Source of the DNA: JBELHR01 sp049606855
Lineage (GTDB): Bacteria; Bacteroidota; Bacteroidia; Flavobacteriales; Flavobacteriaceae
NCBI GenBank assembly: GCA_049606855.1
Contig: JBMYVY010000012.1
Location: 1 to 64,000 of the forward strand
Length of the DNA stretch: 64,000 nucleotides
Direction: 5' to 3'
Below, piece after piece: positions 8,928 to 19,300 of this stretch (positions are counted from its first letter, which is position 1; each line of letters begins with the position of its first letter). The notes under the pieces were generated by a model. It did no database searches and was not told where the DNA came from. It saw only the letters and a program-made list of their open reading frames with translations. A program made the position numbers and the translations under genes.

Positions 8928-9719
8928 TTATTTATGTCTTTTCCTTCTTTTTCTTCCAAAGGATTTTGAAGGTGTAGTATTCTGGTTTTCTTGAGTTTTT
9001 GAAGAACCTTCAAGCATTTTGTTAATTCGAGTCATTTCTTCTGAAGTCATTTCTCTCCATTGCCCGACTTTCAATCCATTTAAACCAATGTTCATAATTC
9101 GAACACGTTCAAGTTTTTTTACTTCAAAACCCAAATATTCACACATTCTGCGAATTTGACGATTGAGACCCTCAATTAAAACTATACTAAAGGATCGTTC
9201 TCCTGTTTTTTTAACCTTACACTTTTTTGTAACCTTGCCTAAGATTGGAATTCCTGAGGACATCTTTTGTACGAAACTCTCATCTATTTCCTTGTCTACA
9301 ACAACATGATATTCTTTTTCATGAGCATTACCTGCTCTCAAAATTTTATTTACAATATCTCCGTCGTTAGTTAAAAATATTAAACCTTGAGAAGGTTTAT
9401 CAAGTCGACCAATAGGAAACAATCGTTCGTGATATCCTACAAATTTGACAATATTCTTAGATTCTTTGGAATCAGTGGTACAAACGATACCACGGGGCTT
9501 ATTTAAGGCTATATAAACCAAGTTCTGTTTGGGCTCTACAATTCTTCCACTTACTTTAACTTCATCTCCAGGTTTTACTCTATTCCCTAAAATAGCTACT
9601 TGACCATTAATGGTTACTTGACCTTCTTGAATAAACCGTTCCGCTTCTCTTCTAGAACACATTCCAGTTGAGGATATGTATTTATTTACATTAATAGACT
9701 GATCGTTAGTTGAACTCAC
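8928..9719 (-). CDS. rluF: 23S rRNA pseudouridine synthase, RluF type
   Basis: RsuA/RluF-family enzyme, 263 aa: an N-terminal S4 RNA-binding domain (residues ~9-60, NKYISSTGMCSRREAERFI) followed by the synthase domain with the catalytic motif GRLDKPSQGLIFLTNDGD. LRAGNAHEKEY, VTKKCKVKK, GLNRQIRRMC and KKLERVRIMN match RluF (23S U2604 in E. coli) better than RluB/RluE. The C-terminus is a basic tail (SKSFGRKRRKRHK). The start codon is GTG at 9719. A TATCTTTG box right after the tRNA-Asp terminator may provide a -7 element. First gene of the rluF-tgt-lptF/G-eamA run. Confidence 0.9.
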   Translation of the reverse strand: MSSTNDQSINVNKYISSTGMCSRREAERFIQEGQVTINGQVAILGNRVKPGDEVKVSGRIVEPKQNLVYIALNKPRGIVCTTDSKESKNIVKFVGYHERLFPIGRLDKPSQGLIFLTNDGDIVNKILRAGNAHEKEYHVVVDKEIDESFVQKMSSGIPILGKVTKKCKVKKTGERSFSIVLIEGLNRQIRRMCEYLGFEVKKLERVRIMNIGLNGLKVGQWREMTSEEMTRINKMLEGSSKTQENQNTTPSKSFGRKRRKRHK

Positions 9720-9743
9720 TCTTTTAGGCTTTAAAACAAAGAT

Positions 9744-9775
9744 AAAAAAAAAGCACCTCTAAAAAGAAGTGCTTT
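9744..9775 (-). terminator. Intrinsic terminator of tRNA-Asp
   Basis: On the minus strand AAGCACTTCT / AGAGGTGCTT (10 bp, one G-U pair) with a TTTT loop, followed by nine T; it begins a few bases after the tRNA 3' end. Confidence 0.87.
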
Positions 9776-9778
9776 TTG

Positions 9779-9852
9779 CGGTCTGGACGAGACTCGAACT
9801 CGCGACCCCCTGCGTGACAGGCAGGTATTCTAACCAACTGAACTACCAGACC
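9779..9852 (-). tRNA. tRNA-Asp (anticodon GTC)
   Basis: 74-nt cloverleaf read on the minus strand: acceptor GGTCTGG / CCAGACC, discriminator G, D-arm with AGTTGGTTAG, anticodon GTC at 9816-9818 within CTGTCAC, T-arm with GTTCGAGTC. The 3' CCA is not encoded and must be added by a nucleotidyltransferase. It has its own promoter and terminator, so it is a single-gene transcription unit. Its G34 is a substrate of the tgt product encoded downstream. Confidence 0.98.
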
Positions 9853-9869
9853 GTTGCATTTTGCGTGTG

Positions 9870-9899
9870 CAAATATACACTGCTTTTATATAAATACAA
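9870..9899 (-). promoter_or_regulatory. Promoter of tRNA-Asp (Bacteroidota type)
   Basis: TTG (9897-9899) - 19 nt - TATATTTG (9870-9877) on the minus strand, 17 nt upstream of the tRNA 5' end; exact match to the Bacteroidota sigma-A consensus TTG-N19-TAnnTTTG. Confidence 0.85.
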
Positions 9900-9933
9900 T
9901 AGGTTTTTATTTTTTTTTTGAAAAAATCACAAA

Positions 9934-9965
9934 AAAAAAAGACGCTAGTTATAGCGTCTTTTTTT
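9934..9965 (-). terminator. Intrinsic terminator of trxA
   Basis: Stem AAAAAGACGCTA / TAGCGTCTTTTT (loop of 4) with long A and T runs on both sides, 20 bases beyond the trxA stop; T-rich on both strands, so possibly bidirectional. Confidence 0.88.
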
Positions 9966-9984
9966 ATATGTTTAAAACTCAAGC

Positions 9985-10302
9985 TTATAGATGAGCATCA
10001 ATTTTTCCTGTGTATGTAGCTTTTGGCGCAACACCAACTTGCTTATCTACCACTTCACCATTCTTAAACAACAAAACAGTTGGAATATTTCTTACTCCAT
10101 ACTTTGCTGCAAATTCTTGGTTTGAATCAACATCAACCTTTCCAACAACTGCTTTTCCGTCATAGTCACCTGCAATTTCCTCAATTACTGGTCCCACCAT
10201 ACGGCATGGTCCACACCACGCTGCCCAAAAGTCAACTAATACTGGTTTATCTGATTTTAATACTACCTCGTCGAAGGTTGCGTCTGTAATTTCTAAAGCC
10301 AT
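9985..10302 (-). CDS. trxA: Thioredoxin 1
   Basis: Cytoplasmic dithiol reductant for ribonucleotide reductase, PAPS/methionine sulfoxide reductases and general disulfides. 105 aa, canonical length, no signal peptide. Active site WCGPC in DFWAAWCGPCRMVGPVIEEI; buried Asp in PVLVDFWA; cis-Pro loop NIPTVLLF; C-terminal GVAPKATY. A single-gene unit with a perfect promoter and terminator. Confidence 0.97.
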   Translation of the reverse strand: MALEITDATFDEVVLKSDKPVLVDFWAAWCGPCRMVGPVIEEIAGDYDGKAVVGKVDVDSNQEFAAKYGVRNIPTVLLFKNGEVVDKQVGVAPKATYTGKIDAHL

Positions 10303-10327
10303 AATTATTTTTTCTTAGTTTATACCA

Positions 10328-10357
10328 CAAAGGTAAGAGGTTTTTACTCATTTTCAA
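10328..10357 (-). promoter_or_regulatory. Promoter of trxA
   Basis: TTG (10355-10357) - 19 nt - TACCTTTG (10328-10335) on the minus strand; the -7 box is 25 nt from the trxA ATG. The rest of the gap to metF (to 10483) shows nothing I recognise. Confidence 0.83.
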
Positions 10358-10483
10358 GCAGCCCTAAATCACAATTATTTATAGAAAGATTAGTTTAGAC
10401 TATGTTAAAATTTTAAATGCAAGCCACATTCTGTATTTGTAGTAATTTTAGTTGTATCATAATAACCAAACTCATGCGGTAAA

Positions 10484-11440
10484 CTAAAATACTGCTTCTG
10501 CAATTTTTTTGATATTGTCTGCTCGTCCCATAGAATAATAATGAAGAACAGGTACTCCTGAATCTAATAACTCTTTACTTTGCTGAATCGCCCATTCAAT
10601 CCCCACTTGCCTCACCTGCTTATTATCTTTTGATTTTTCTATCGCAAGGGCCAATTCTTCAGGGAAATCTAAATGAAACACTTGAGGCAACATCTGTAAA
10701 TGTCTTTTTACCGCTACTGGTTTAATCCCAGGAATAATCGGTACATTTATCCCTATATTTCTAGCAGCATCAACAAATTCAAAGTATTTTTTATTGTCAA
10801 AAAACATTTGAGTCACCACGTAATCAGCGCCTGCGTCAACCTTCATTTTCAAGGCTTGTAAATCTCTATTTAAAGAAGGGGATTCAAAATGCTTTTCGGG
10901 ATAGCCCGCTACTCCAATACAAAAATCAGGACTAAATTCCATATCCATTAAAGGATCTAGAAATTCTCCTGCATTAAGCGACTTAATTTGATGAACCAGT
11001 TCACTTGCATAGGTATGGCCATTTGAAGCTGGAGTAAAATAAGGTTCATGTTTCATTTTATCTCCCCTTAACGCCATTAAATTATCTATACCCAAATACT
11101 GACAATCAATGAGTAAATATTCCGTTTCTTCTTTTGAAAAACCTCCACATAAAACATGAGGTACTGTATCCACATTATATTTATACTTAAGGGCAGCACA
11201 AATTCCAATAGTTCCAGGTCTTTTCCTAGTTTTTCGGCGTTCGAACAAGCCGTTACCTTTTGGAATATCAATATATTCTTCCCTTGAGGTAGTTACATCA
11301 ATAAATGGAGGATTAAATTCCATTAAAGGGTCGATATTATCATAAAGCTTCTGAATGTCCTTGCCTTTTTCAGGAGTAACGATTTCAAAAGAAAACAAGG
11401 TTTTTCCTTGGGCCCTATTAATGTGATCAGTTATTTTCAT
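10484..11440 (-). CDS. metF: 5,10-methylenetetrahydrofolate reductase
   Basis: FAD enzyme that makes 5-methyl-THF, the methyl donor used by MetH. 318 aa TIM barrel. Visible motifs: FSFEIVTPEKG with the catalytic Glu, PPFIDVTTSREEY, LMALRGDKMKHEP, VDAGADYVVTQMFFDNKKYFEFVD and IPIIPGIKPV. Its ATG follows the metH-C stop directly (TAAATG), so it is the distal gene of the metX-thrA/metZ/metH/metF operon. No clear intrinsic terminator after it. Confidence 0.96.
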   Translation of the reverse strand: MKITDHINRAQGKTLFSFEIVTPEKGKDIQKLYDNIDPLMEFNPPFIDVTTSREEYIDIPKGNGLFERRKTRKRPGTIGICAALKYKYNVDTVPHVLCGGFSKEETEYLLIDCQYLGIDNLMALRGDKMKHEPYFTPASNGHTYASELVHQIKSLNAGEFLDPLMDMEFSPDFCIGVAGYPEKHFESPSLNRDLQALKMKVDAGADYVVTQMFFDNKKYFEFVDAARNIGINVPIIPGIKPVAVKRHLQMLPQVFHLDFPEELALAIEKSKDNKQVRQVGIEWAIQQSKELLDSGVPVLHYYSMGRADNIKKIAEAVF

Positions 11441-14116
11441 TTAATCTGCGGTATTTGCTTGCAACCATCGAGCCGACTCCTCTTCAGAAATCCCTCTACG
11501 TTTTGCGATATCTTTTATTTGCTCTTCAGTAATTCTTCCCACACCGAAATACTTTGATTCAGGATGAGCAAAATACCAACCTGAAACTGAAGCAGCTGGA
11601 AACATGGCTAAATTCTCTGTTAAGGTGATTCCTATACTCTTTTCAACATCTAATAGTTTCCAAATGGTTAATTTCTCTTGATGATCAGGACAAGCCGGAT
11701 AACCTGGAGCTGGTCTAATCCCCCTGTAAACCTCTTTAATAAGTTCTTCATTGGAAAAAATTTCACCTTTTTGATACCCCCAAAAATCTAATCTTACCCG
11801 TTGGTGCAAATATTCAGCTGCTGCCTCTGCAAGTCGATCGGCAAGAGCTTTTACCATAATCGAATTATAATCGTCAAAATTAGATAAAAATTCTTGAGCT
11901 TTCTCTTCAGCTCCGAAACCAGCACTTACTGCAAAGGCACCGATATAATCTTGTTTCCCAGATTCAACAGGAGCAACAAAATCAGCTAAAGCAATATTTG
12001 GTTTGCCTTTACCCTTTTTACCTTGTTGTCTTAAGCTAATAACTCGATGCTCTTTTCCTTGTGCATCTTTTATTAAAATATCATCTCTATTTCGATCAGT
12101 TTGCGCTTCGAAAAGCCCGATTATTCCTTTAACTTCGAACCACTTTTCCTCCCTAATTAAGTCCATCATATTTTGAGCATCCTCAAATAATTTAGTGGCT
12201 TCAATTCCTACAATTTCATCTTTTAAAATTTTAGGATATTTTCCATGTAAATCCCAGGTTTGAAAAAACGGAGTCCAATCAATAAACTCAATCAAATCCT
12301 CAATTTTTAAGCCTATTTTATGTACTCCTAAATGCTTAGGCTCAGCAATGGTTTCGTCATTGAAAATCAGTTTCAACCTGTTTTCTCGAGCGCTTTGAAG
12401 GGACAGATACTCTTTTCTTCCTGCTCGAGATAAAAATGATTCTCTCAATTTGTCATAAGTGGCGTAAGTATCCTGTATAAAAAGGTCTTTTCGACTTTGA
12501 GAAATCAATGAGCTAACAACGTTAACAGAGCGCGATGCATCCAATACATGGACCACCCCTTTACTGTATTGCTGCGCTATTTTTACCGCAGTATGAGCCT
12601 TAGAAGTTGTTGCTCCACCTATTAACAATGGAATCTCCATATCTCGTCTACTCATTTCCTTAGCTATGTAAACCATTTCGTCTAATGAAGGAGTTATTAA
12701 TCCTGATAAACCAATGACATCAACTTGATGTTTTTCAGCCTCCTCTAGAATTTTTTCTGGAGGAACCATAACTCCAAGGTCAATGATTTCATAATTATTA
12801 CAAGCCAAAACCACACTTACAATATTCTTTCCAATATCGTGAACGTCACCTTTTACTGTTGCAAGCAATACTTTACCTCGGGCTTTTATACCTTCGGTCT
12901 TATCAGCTTCTATAAAGGGCATTAGATAGGCTACCGCTTTTTTCATTACTCGTGCAGACTTGACTACTTGGGGTAAAAACATTTTCCCTTCACCAAACAA
13001 ATCTCCAACAACACCCATACCTACCATCAATGGACCTTCGATCACTTCAAGCGGTTTATCTGCCGATAACCTCGCCTGTTCAATATCTTCAACAATAAAT
13101 GAATCTATTCCTTTGACTAAAGAATAAGTAATTCTTTCTTGAAATGGTTTCTCTCTCCATTCCAAGGTTTTGACCTCTTGTTTTGCACTTCCTTTAACGG
13201 TTTCAGCAAAGTCCAACAAACGCTCTGTGGCATCCTCTCGACGATTTAAAATAACATCTTCAACGTGAGCTAATAAATCTTTTGGAATATCATCATAGAT
13301 TACCAACATCGCAGGATTTACAATCCCCATATTCATACCTGCTTTAATCGCGTGATATAAAAACACAGAATGCATTGCCTCTCTTACTACATTGTTTCCT
13401 CTAAATGAAAAGGACACGTTTGAAACTCCACCACTAACGGAAACATTTGGATAAGTAGTTCTCGTGTATTCTGTTGCACGGATGAAATCAATGGCATTCA
13501 ATTTATGCTCATCCATTCCGGTTGCAACAGGAAATATATTTAAATCGAATATGATATCTTCCTCTGGAAAACCACATATTTCTGTCATTATTTTATAGGA
13601 ACGATCTACAATTTCAACTCTTCTTTCGTAGTTGTCAGCTTGACCATTTTCATCAAAAGCCATGACAATAACTGCAGCACCGTATGACTTCAACTTTTTG
13701 ACTTGATTTATAAAAACTTGCTCTCCTTCTTTTAAAGAAATAGAATTGACAACACATTTTCCCTGAACCACTTGCAGTCCGGCTTCCAAAATTTCCCACT
13801 TGGAGGAATCAATCATCATGGGAACACGAGCAATATCAGGCTCTGCCATAATTAGGTTCAAAAATCGAACCATGGCCTCTTTCCCATCGATCAGACCATC
13901 ATCCATGTTTATATCGACGATTTGAGCTCCATTCTCAACTTGATCTCTGGCAATATCTAATGCTTCATCAAATTGACCTTCTTTAATCAATCTCAAAAAC
14001 TTTCTCGAACCTGCCACATTGGTTCTTTCACCAACGTTGACAAAGTTCATATCTGGTCCAAAAACCAAAGGTTCAAGACCCGATAATTTCATGTATTTCG
14101 TTTGCTTGGTACTCAT
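11441..14116 (-). CDS. metH: Methionine synthase, folate-, cobalamin- and activation-domain subunit
   Basis: C-terminal three modules of cobalamin-dependent methionine synthase as a separate 891-aa protein. Order: pterin-binding domain (~20-290, FVNVGERTNVAGSRKF), B12 cap and Rossmann domain (~330-560) with the cobalt-ligand motif DVHDIG and GGATTSKAHTA, then the AdoMet reactivation domain (~590-891) with RPAPGYPACPDH. It lacks the homocysteine/zinc domain, which is in the overlapping upstream gene (ATGA, 4 bases). Together the two equal a full MetH of ~1,227 residues. Both halves keep intact motifs, so this is gene fission and not a frameshift. Confidence 0.95.
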   Translation of the reverse strand: MSTKQTKYMKLSGLEPLVFGPDMNFVNVGERTNVAGSRKFLRLIKEGQFDEALDIARDQVENGAQIVDINMDDGLIDGKEAMVRFLNLIMAEPDIARVPMMIDSSKWEILEAGLQVVQGKCVVNSISLKEGEQVFINQVKKLKSYGAAVIVMAFDENGQADNYERRVEIVDRSYKIMTEICGFPEEDIIFDLNIFPVATGMDEHKLNAIDFIRATEYTRTTYPNVSVSGGVSNVSFSFRGNNVVREAMHSVFLYHAIKAGMNMGIVNPAMLVIYDDIPKDLLAHVEDVILNRREDATERLLDFAETVKGSAKQEVKTLEWREKPFQERITYSLVKGIDSFIVEDIEQARLSADKPLEVIEGPLMVGMGVVGDLFGEGKMFLPQVVKSARVMKKAVAYLMPFIEADKTEGIKARGKVLLATVKGDVHDIGKNIVSVVLACNNYEIIDLGVMVPPEKILEEAEKHQVDVIGLSGLITPSLDEMVYIAKEMSRRDMEIPLLIGGATTSKAHTAVKIAQQYSKGVVHVLDASRSVNVVSSLISQSRKDLFIQDTYATYDKLRESFLSRAGRKEYLSLQSARENRLKLIFNDETIAEPKHLGVHKIGLKIEDLIEFIDWTPFFQTWDLHGKYPKILKDEIVGIEATKLFEDAQNMMDLIREEKWFEVKGIIGLFEAQTDRNRDDILIKDAQGKEHRVISLRQQGKKGKGKPNIALADFVAPVESGKQDYIGAFAVSAGFGAEEKAQEFLSNFDDYNSIMVKALADRLAEAAAEYLHQRVRLDFWGYQKGEIFSNEELIKEVYRGIRPAPGYPACPDHQEKLTIWKLLDVEKSIGITLTENLAMFPAASVSGWYFAHPESKYFGVGRITEEQIKDIAKRRGISEEESARWLQANTAD

Positions 14117-15123
14117 ATTGAACGTGGGTTTTGTCCCTGAACAACTTCAGCAATTGCCTTAATGTGTTCTGGGGAAGTTCCACAACAACCTCCTATAATG
14201 TTTATCAAATTTCTAGAAACATACTCCTTGATCTGAGCAGCCATATCTTCAGGGGTCTCCTCGTATTCTCCAAATGCATTAGGCAAGCCTGCGTTAGGGT
14301 GTGCAGATACCGCAAAATCAGATTTATTGGCAAGCACCTCCAAATAAGGAACCAATTGTTTCGCACCTAAGGCGCAATTTAACCCAATACTTAAAAGGGG
14401 AATATGACTTACTGAAATCAGAAAAGCTTCGGCAGTCTGACCAGAAAGTGTTCTTCCAGAAGCATCCGTAATCGTTCCAGAAAGCATTACTGGAATCTCC
14501 AATCCACGTTCTTGCTTGACTTCTTCAATAGCGAAAAGTGCAGCTTTGGCGTTTAAAGTATCAAATACCGTCTCTACCAGCATAATATCTACACCACCAT
14601 CAACTAGAGCTTCCACCTGTTGTTTATAGGCCATCCTCAACTGATCAAAAGTAACTGCTCTATATCCAGGGTCGTTGACATCAGGGGAGATACTTGCAGT
14701 TCTATTTGTTGGTCCTATGGAACCTGCTACAAACCTTGGTTTATCAATATTTCTTTGGGTATATTCATCCGCAGCCTCGCGAGCCAATTTTGCAGACTCA
14801 TAGTTGAGCTCATACACCAAATCTTCCATTTCGTAATCCGCCATTGCTATTGTAGTTCCTGAAAAGGTATTGGTCTCTATGATGTCGGCTCCCGCCTCCA
14901 AATATTTTTTGTGTATTGTTTTAATTGCTTCTCCTTGAGTTAATGAAAGTAAATCATTATTTCCTTTTAAAGAAACAGGATGATTTTTGAATCGCTCTCC
15001 ACGAAAATCTTCCTCCTCAAACTTATATTGTTGCAACATGGTACCCATAGCTCCATCGAGAACAAGTATCCGTGATTTTAATGCTTGATTGATATTCAAT
15101 TTTTCAATTTTTTTGTCCCGCAA
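14113..15123 (-). CDS. metH: Methionine synthase, homocysteine S-methyltransferase subunit
   Basis: N-terminal module of MetH as a separate 336-aa protein. The homocysteine-binding barrel has DGAMGTMLQ near the N-terminus, and the three zinc cysteines lie in GLNCALGAKQL and GGCCGTSPEHI. The start is non-ATG: the frame opens after a stop at 15130 and contains no ATG before DGAMG, so TTG at 15123 (or TTG eight codons later) must be used. The stop overlaps the next metH gene by ATGA, which fits 1:1 synthesis of the two halves. 20 bases after metZ. Confidence 0.93.
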   Translation of the reverse strand: MRDKKIEKLNINQALKSRILVLDGAMGTMLQQYKFEEEDFRGERFKNHPVSLKGNNDLLSLTQGEAIKTIHKKYLEAGADIIETNTFSGTTIAMADYEMEDLVYELNYESAKLAREAADEYTQRNIDKPRFVAGSIGPTNRTASISPDVNDPGYRAVTFDQLRMAYKQQVEALVDGGVDIMLVETVFDTLNAKAALFAIEEVKQERGLEIPVMLSGTITDASGRTLSGQTAEAFLISVSHIPLLSIGLNCALGAKQLVPYLEVLANKSDFAVSAHPNAGLPNAFGEYEETPEDMAAQIKEYVSRNLINIIGGCCGTSPEHIKAIAEVVQGQNPRSI

Positions 15124-15143
15124 AGGTCGTTAAATTTGGTGGT

Positions 15144-16322
15144 CTATACAACCACTGAATCAAGTGCTTGGTTAATGTCAAAAATGATGTCATCGACATG
15201 CTCCAAACCGACTGCCAATCGAACAGACCCATCAGTTATCCCAACGGCTAGTTTATCTTTTTGGGCGAGTTTCGCATGAGTTGTGGATGCAGGATGAGTA
15301 ACAATAGTCCTGGTGTCTCCAAGATTTGCAGACAGGGAACACATTTCTATGGAGTCAAAAAACGAACGCCCACCTTGAATTCCACCTTTTACCTCAAAAG
15401 CAACAACTACTCCACCTAATCTCATCTGTTTTCTGGCAATTTCATATTGAGGGTGAGATTTTAGAAATGGATATTTTACCCAATTTACTTTTGGATGTGC
15501 TTCTAAAAATTTAGCCAACTTCAAAGCGTTTTCACATTGTCGATCTGCACGTACCCCTAAGGTCTCTAAACTTTTGGACAACACCCATGCATTAAAAGGT
15601 GACATTGCTGGTCCAGTAATACGCGCAAATAAATAAATTTCTTGAATTAACGCTTCAGAACCTACAGTCACTCCCCCTAAGACTCTTCCCTGTCCATCCA
15701 TTAATTTTGTTGCAGAATGTATTACCAAGTCAGCACCAAATTTAATCGGGTTTTGAAGGTAAGGTGTAGCAAAGCAATTATCAATAACCAACAAGCAATT
15801 ATGTTTCTTTGCAAGAGCGGAAAGATATTCCAAATCTAAAATATCTACACCTGGATTGGTTGGCGTTTCAGCGTAAATAATTTTAGTTTCAGGTAGAATT
15901 AATTCCTCAATCCCCTCCGGGTGATGTACATCAAAATAATCACATGTTATATTCCATTTAGGAAAAAACTTCGTGAACAATCCATGAGTTGAACCAAAAA
16001 CACTTCGCGAGGAAATCATGTGATCCCCACTATTTAATAAAGCAGCCAAACTCGAATAAATTGCTGCCATTCCTGTGGCAAAAGCAAATCCAGCCTCTGC
16101 ACCTTCCATCAAACAAACTTTTTCAATAAATTCAGAAGTGTTTGGGTTTGAGTACCTACTGTAGATATCCCTGTCAATTTCATCGGCAAATGCTCCTCTC
16201 ATTTCTTCAGCGTCATCAAAGACAAATCCTGAACTTAAATACAAGGGAACCGAATGCTCTTTATGACTACTTCTTTGAGCTTGGGTTCTGATGGCTTGGG
16301 TTTCAAATTTTTTGTTTATCAT
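15144..16322 (-). CDS. metZ: Homoserine-ester sulfhydrylase, MetZ type (PLP enzyme)
   Basis: Cys/Met-metabolism PLP enzyme, 392 aa, that most likely converts an O-acylhomoserine plus sulfide to homocysteine. PLP lysine in VIHSATKLMDGQGR; the aspartate that contacts the PLP ring in VIDNCFATPYL; SRYSNPN and GMAAIYSSLAALL near the N-terminus. The blocks RSVFGSTHGLFTKFFPKW, ITGPAMSPFNAWVLSKSLETL and NLGDTRTIVTHPAS resemble O-succinylhomoserine sulfhydrylase (MetZ). Acyl preference cannot be fixed from sequence, and cystathionine gamma-synthase activity is possible. Its ATG overlaps the stop of the upstream metX-thrA gene by 4 bases. Confidence 0.85.
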   Translation of the reverse strand: MINKKFETQAIRTQAQRSSHKEHSVPLYLSSGFVFDDAEEMRGAFADEIDRDIYSRYSNPNTSEFIEKVCLMEGAEAGFAFATGMAAIYSSLAALLNSGDHMISSRSVFGSTHGLFTKFFPKWNITCDYFDVHHPEGIEELILPETKIIYAETPTNPGVDILDLEYLSALAKKHNCLLVIDNCFATPYLQNPIKFGADLVIHSATKLMDGQGRVLGGVTVGSEALIQEIYLFARITGPAMSPFNAWVLSKSLETLGVRADRQCENALKLAKFLEAHPKVNWVKYPFLKSHPQYEIARKQMRLGGVVVAFEVKGGIQGGRSFFDSIEMCSLSANLGDTRTIVTHPASTTHAKLAQKDKLAVGITDGSVRLAVGLEHVDDIIFDINQALDSVVV

Positions 16323-19300
16323 AGGGCATTTTCTGTTAATCTTAAAATATCTCCAAGGACACCTCTTGCTGTTACTTCAGCACCTGCACCTGCTCCTTGA
16401 ATAACTAATGGCTGGTCTCCGTAGGATTCCGTATAAATTTCAAATATGGAATCTGAGCCTTGAACTCCTCCTAGACTTGAAGATTTAGGCACTGATACGA
16501 GTTTAACCTCTAACAACCCTTTCTCACCTGATAGGTCTCCAGACAAATCTCCAATATATCTCAATACGTGGTCAGGTGATTGTTCCGCTTTAATCTGTGA
16601 ATATGGCGAATCAAATTCATCCAGCCTTTGCAAAAAGCCATTCACATCTCCAGCCCTCAAATCCTCCGGAATCAAATTGTCAATTTTAATATCTTCAAAT
16701 TCATTTTTAAGATCCAATTCTCTGGCTAAAATAAGGAGCTTCCTCCCCACGTCATTTCCACATAAATCTTCCCTTGGATCAGGTTCAGTAAACCCTTTTT
16801 CGATAGCCTCCTTTAAGGTTTCAGAGAAGGAAACATTTGATTCAGAAAAGGTGTTAAACAAGTAGCTCAAGGAACCCGAAAACACCCCCTTAATTCTGGT
16901 CACATTCTCTCCAGAATGGTGCAATAACTTTAAAGTATCAATCAAAGGTAATCCCGCCCCAACATTCGTTTCGTACAAATATTTCTTATTATTTGCATCG
17001 AGTTTCGCTCTTAGTTCTTCATAAAAATCATAGGAAATTGTATTTCCTATTTTGTTCGAGGATACTAAATCAAAACCTGCCTCAACAAGAACTGGGTAAT
17101 TTTCCACAAATGACTCAGAGGCTGTGTTATCAACAGCAATTAAATTCTCTAAGTGGTTTTCTTGAGCAAAATCAATCACCCTTTGAACACTGTCCTCGCA
17201 ATTATCGAGCTCTAATAATTTACTTTCCCAATTTTGATCAATTCCTGCTCCATCAATTAGTACCGTTTTAGAGTTCGCAACAGCAAAAACACTCAGCTTC
17301 ACCTTTCTTCTTTCCAAAATCTGTATTTGATTATCGAGAATTTGACGGATAAGGGTTCCTCCTACTAACCCCTTTCCAAACAGGGCGAGATTAATAGTTT
17401 TATAAGCTCCAAAAATTTGTCCATGAATTACATTAACCGCTTTATTCAAATTTTCTTGTGCGAGGACCAAACAAATGTTTTTTCCAGTTACTGTATTATT
17501 GATCAATTGAGGGTGAATATTATTTCTCTCTAATGAGGCCAAAGCCTTGTGAAAACTAACTAGGTCTTGACCTATCACAGACAAAACCGCTACTCCTCTT
17601 AAAATACTTATTGTTGCGACGTCTCTCGTTAAAAAATCGTTTTCAAACTCTTTTTCAAGTGCCTCTTTAGCGCGTTTAGCATCCTTATCTTCAACGACAA
17701 AACCTATCCCTCTCTCAGAAGAACCTTGAGAGATGATTCCTACTGAAACCCCCTGCTTTCCGAGTGCTCCAAAAATACGGGCATCCACCCCAACTTTACC
17801 AAGTAAACCTCTTCCTTCAAGATTTATAAGAGCCATATTCTTTTGTACTGAAAGCGCTTTGATTCCCTCCCCTGAAGATTCTGAGCTAATCAGAGTCCCT
17901 TGATTTTTATCATTAAAAGTATTGAGAATACGAAGTGGTATATTCTTTTCAATTAATGGAATAATGGTTTTTGCATGTAAAATTGTAGCTCCAAAATTTG
18001 CCATCTCATTAGCCTCTGCATAGGAAATTGATTCGATTTGTTTCGCATTTGGCACCAGATCTGGGTTAGCTGTAAATATTCCACTAACATGAGTATACGA
18101 CTCTAAGGAATCTGCATCCAAGAAATTTGAAATCAAAGAGGCCGAATAATTTGAACCATTCCTACCTAGGGTAGTTGTCTGTCCGTTGATATCCGCTCCA
18201 ATAAAACCAGTGAAAATGGGTAGATCAGATCCTAAATCCTTTTTAAAGGACCTAAATTTATTCAAAGAAGCTTTTTCATCGGGAATGGCTTTTCCGAAGT
18301 CCGTGTTGGTAACCAACAATTCTCGGGTATCAACAAGTTGATTTGAAATTCCCTTACGATTCAAAATAGCTCCTACAACTTTAATACTCATCAATTCTCC
18401 TTGAGCCAAAAAAGCGTCCTTTACTTTTGCACTATAATCTCTCAAAACCTCAACTCCTCCAAGTACCTTTCTTATATAATTGATTTCTTCATCGAGATTT
18501 ACCTCTTGAAAAGGCTGCTTTTGATAAGCAATTAATTGCTCTAAACCAGCTTCATTAAAATACCCATTCTCAGCTTCACTAAGAAGCTCTTCAAGCCAAT
18601 CGGTCGTATCTCCTCTAGCAGATAATACAAGGGCTAATGACTCCTTTTTAGACAATTTGTTTTCAATAATTCCAATAACATGATCCAGCCCTTCACCGTT
18701 TGCTAAAGACTTCCCTCCAAATTTGACTACTTTCAATGGTTTCTTATTTTTGATGTTCTTAAAAATAGGTTCAAGCATCTGCTCCAATTGATTGTATTCA
18801 ATTAAAAAAGCATCATGACCGTGAACCGAATGTATTTCATGATAGAAAACTTTTGACTGCATCGCAGCCAGTTGCTCATATGTTTGTCTGTTTTCTTCTG
18901 CCGAAAAAAATAAATCTGAATCCACCCCAACAATGTGGATTTCAGCCCTAATAGTTTGTAATAAATCGTTAATTTTTTTATCTCTTGTTTCGACATTAAT
19001 CGTCTTTAACAATTGATTCATTAAGCGATATGCCGCCAATTCGAACCTGTCTTGAAGTTTATCCCCATGGTGATTCAACCAACTTTCTACATTGAAAATA
19101 TTCTTTTCAGCATCAATTGATCGGCTAAACTTTTCACTAAAACTTTGGGGCGTGCGATAACACAGCATAGCGTGCATACGTGCATCGTGAACAGGTTGTG
19201 ATGAATTAAGTAGAATTTGCTCTTGAATTTGACAATTTGCGATTAACCAATCTGTTGCTTTCCAGTCGGTCGCAACAGGGATTAAATAATCACATAAATC

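Noticed and set aside
11441..15123. metH broken by a frameshift or sequencing error
   Set aside because: The two frames overlap by an exact ATGA with intact motifs at both ends, and the junction falls at a domain boundary; this is gene fission.
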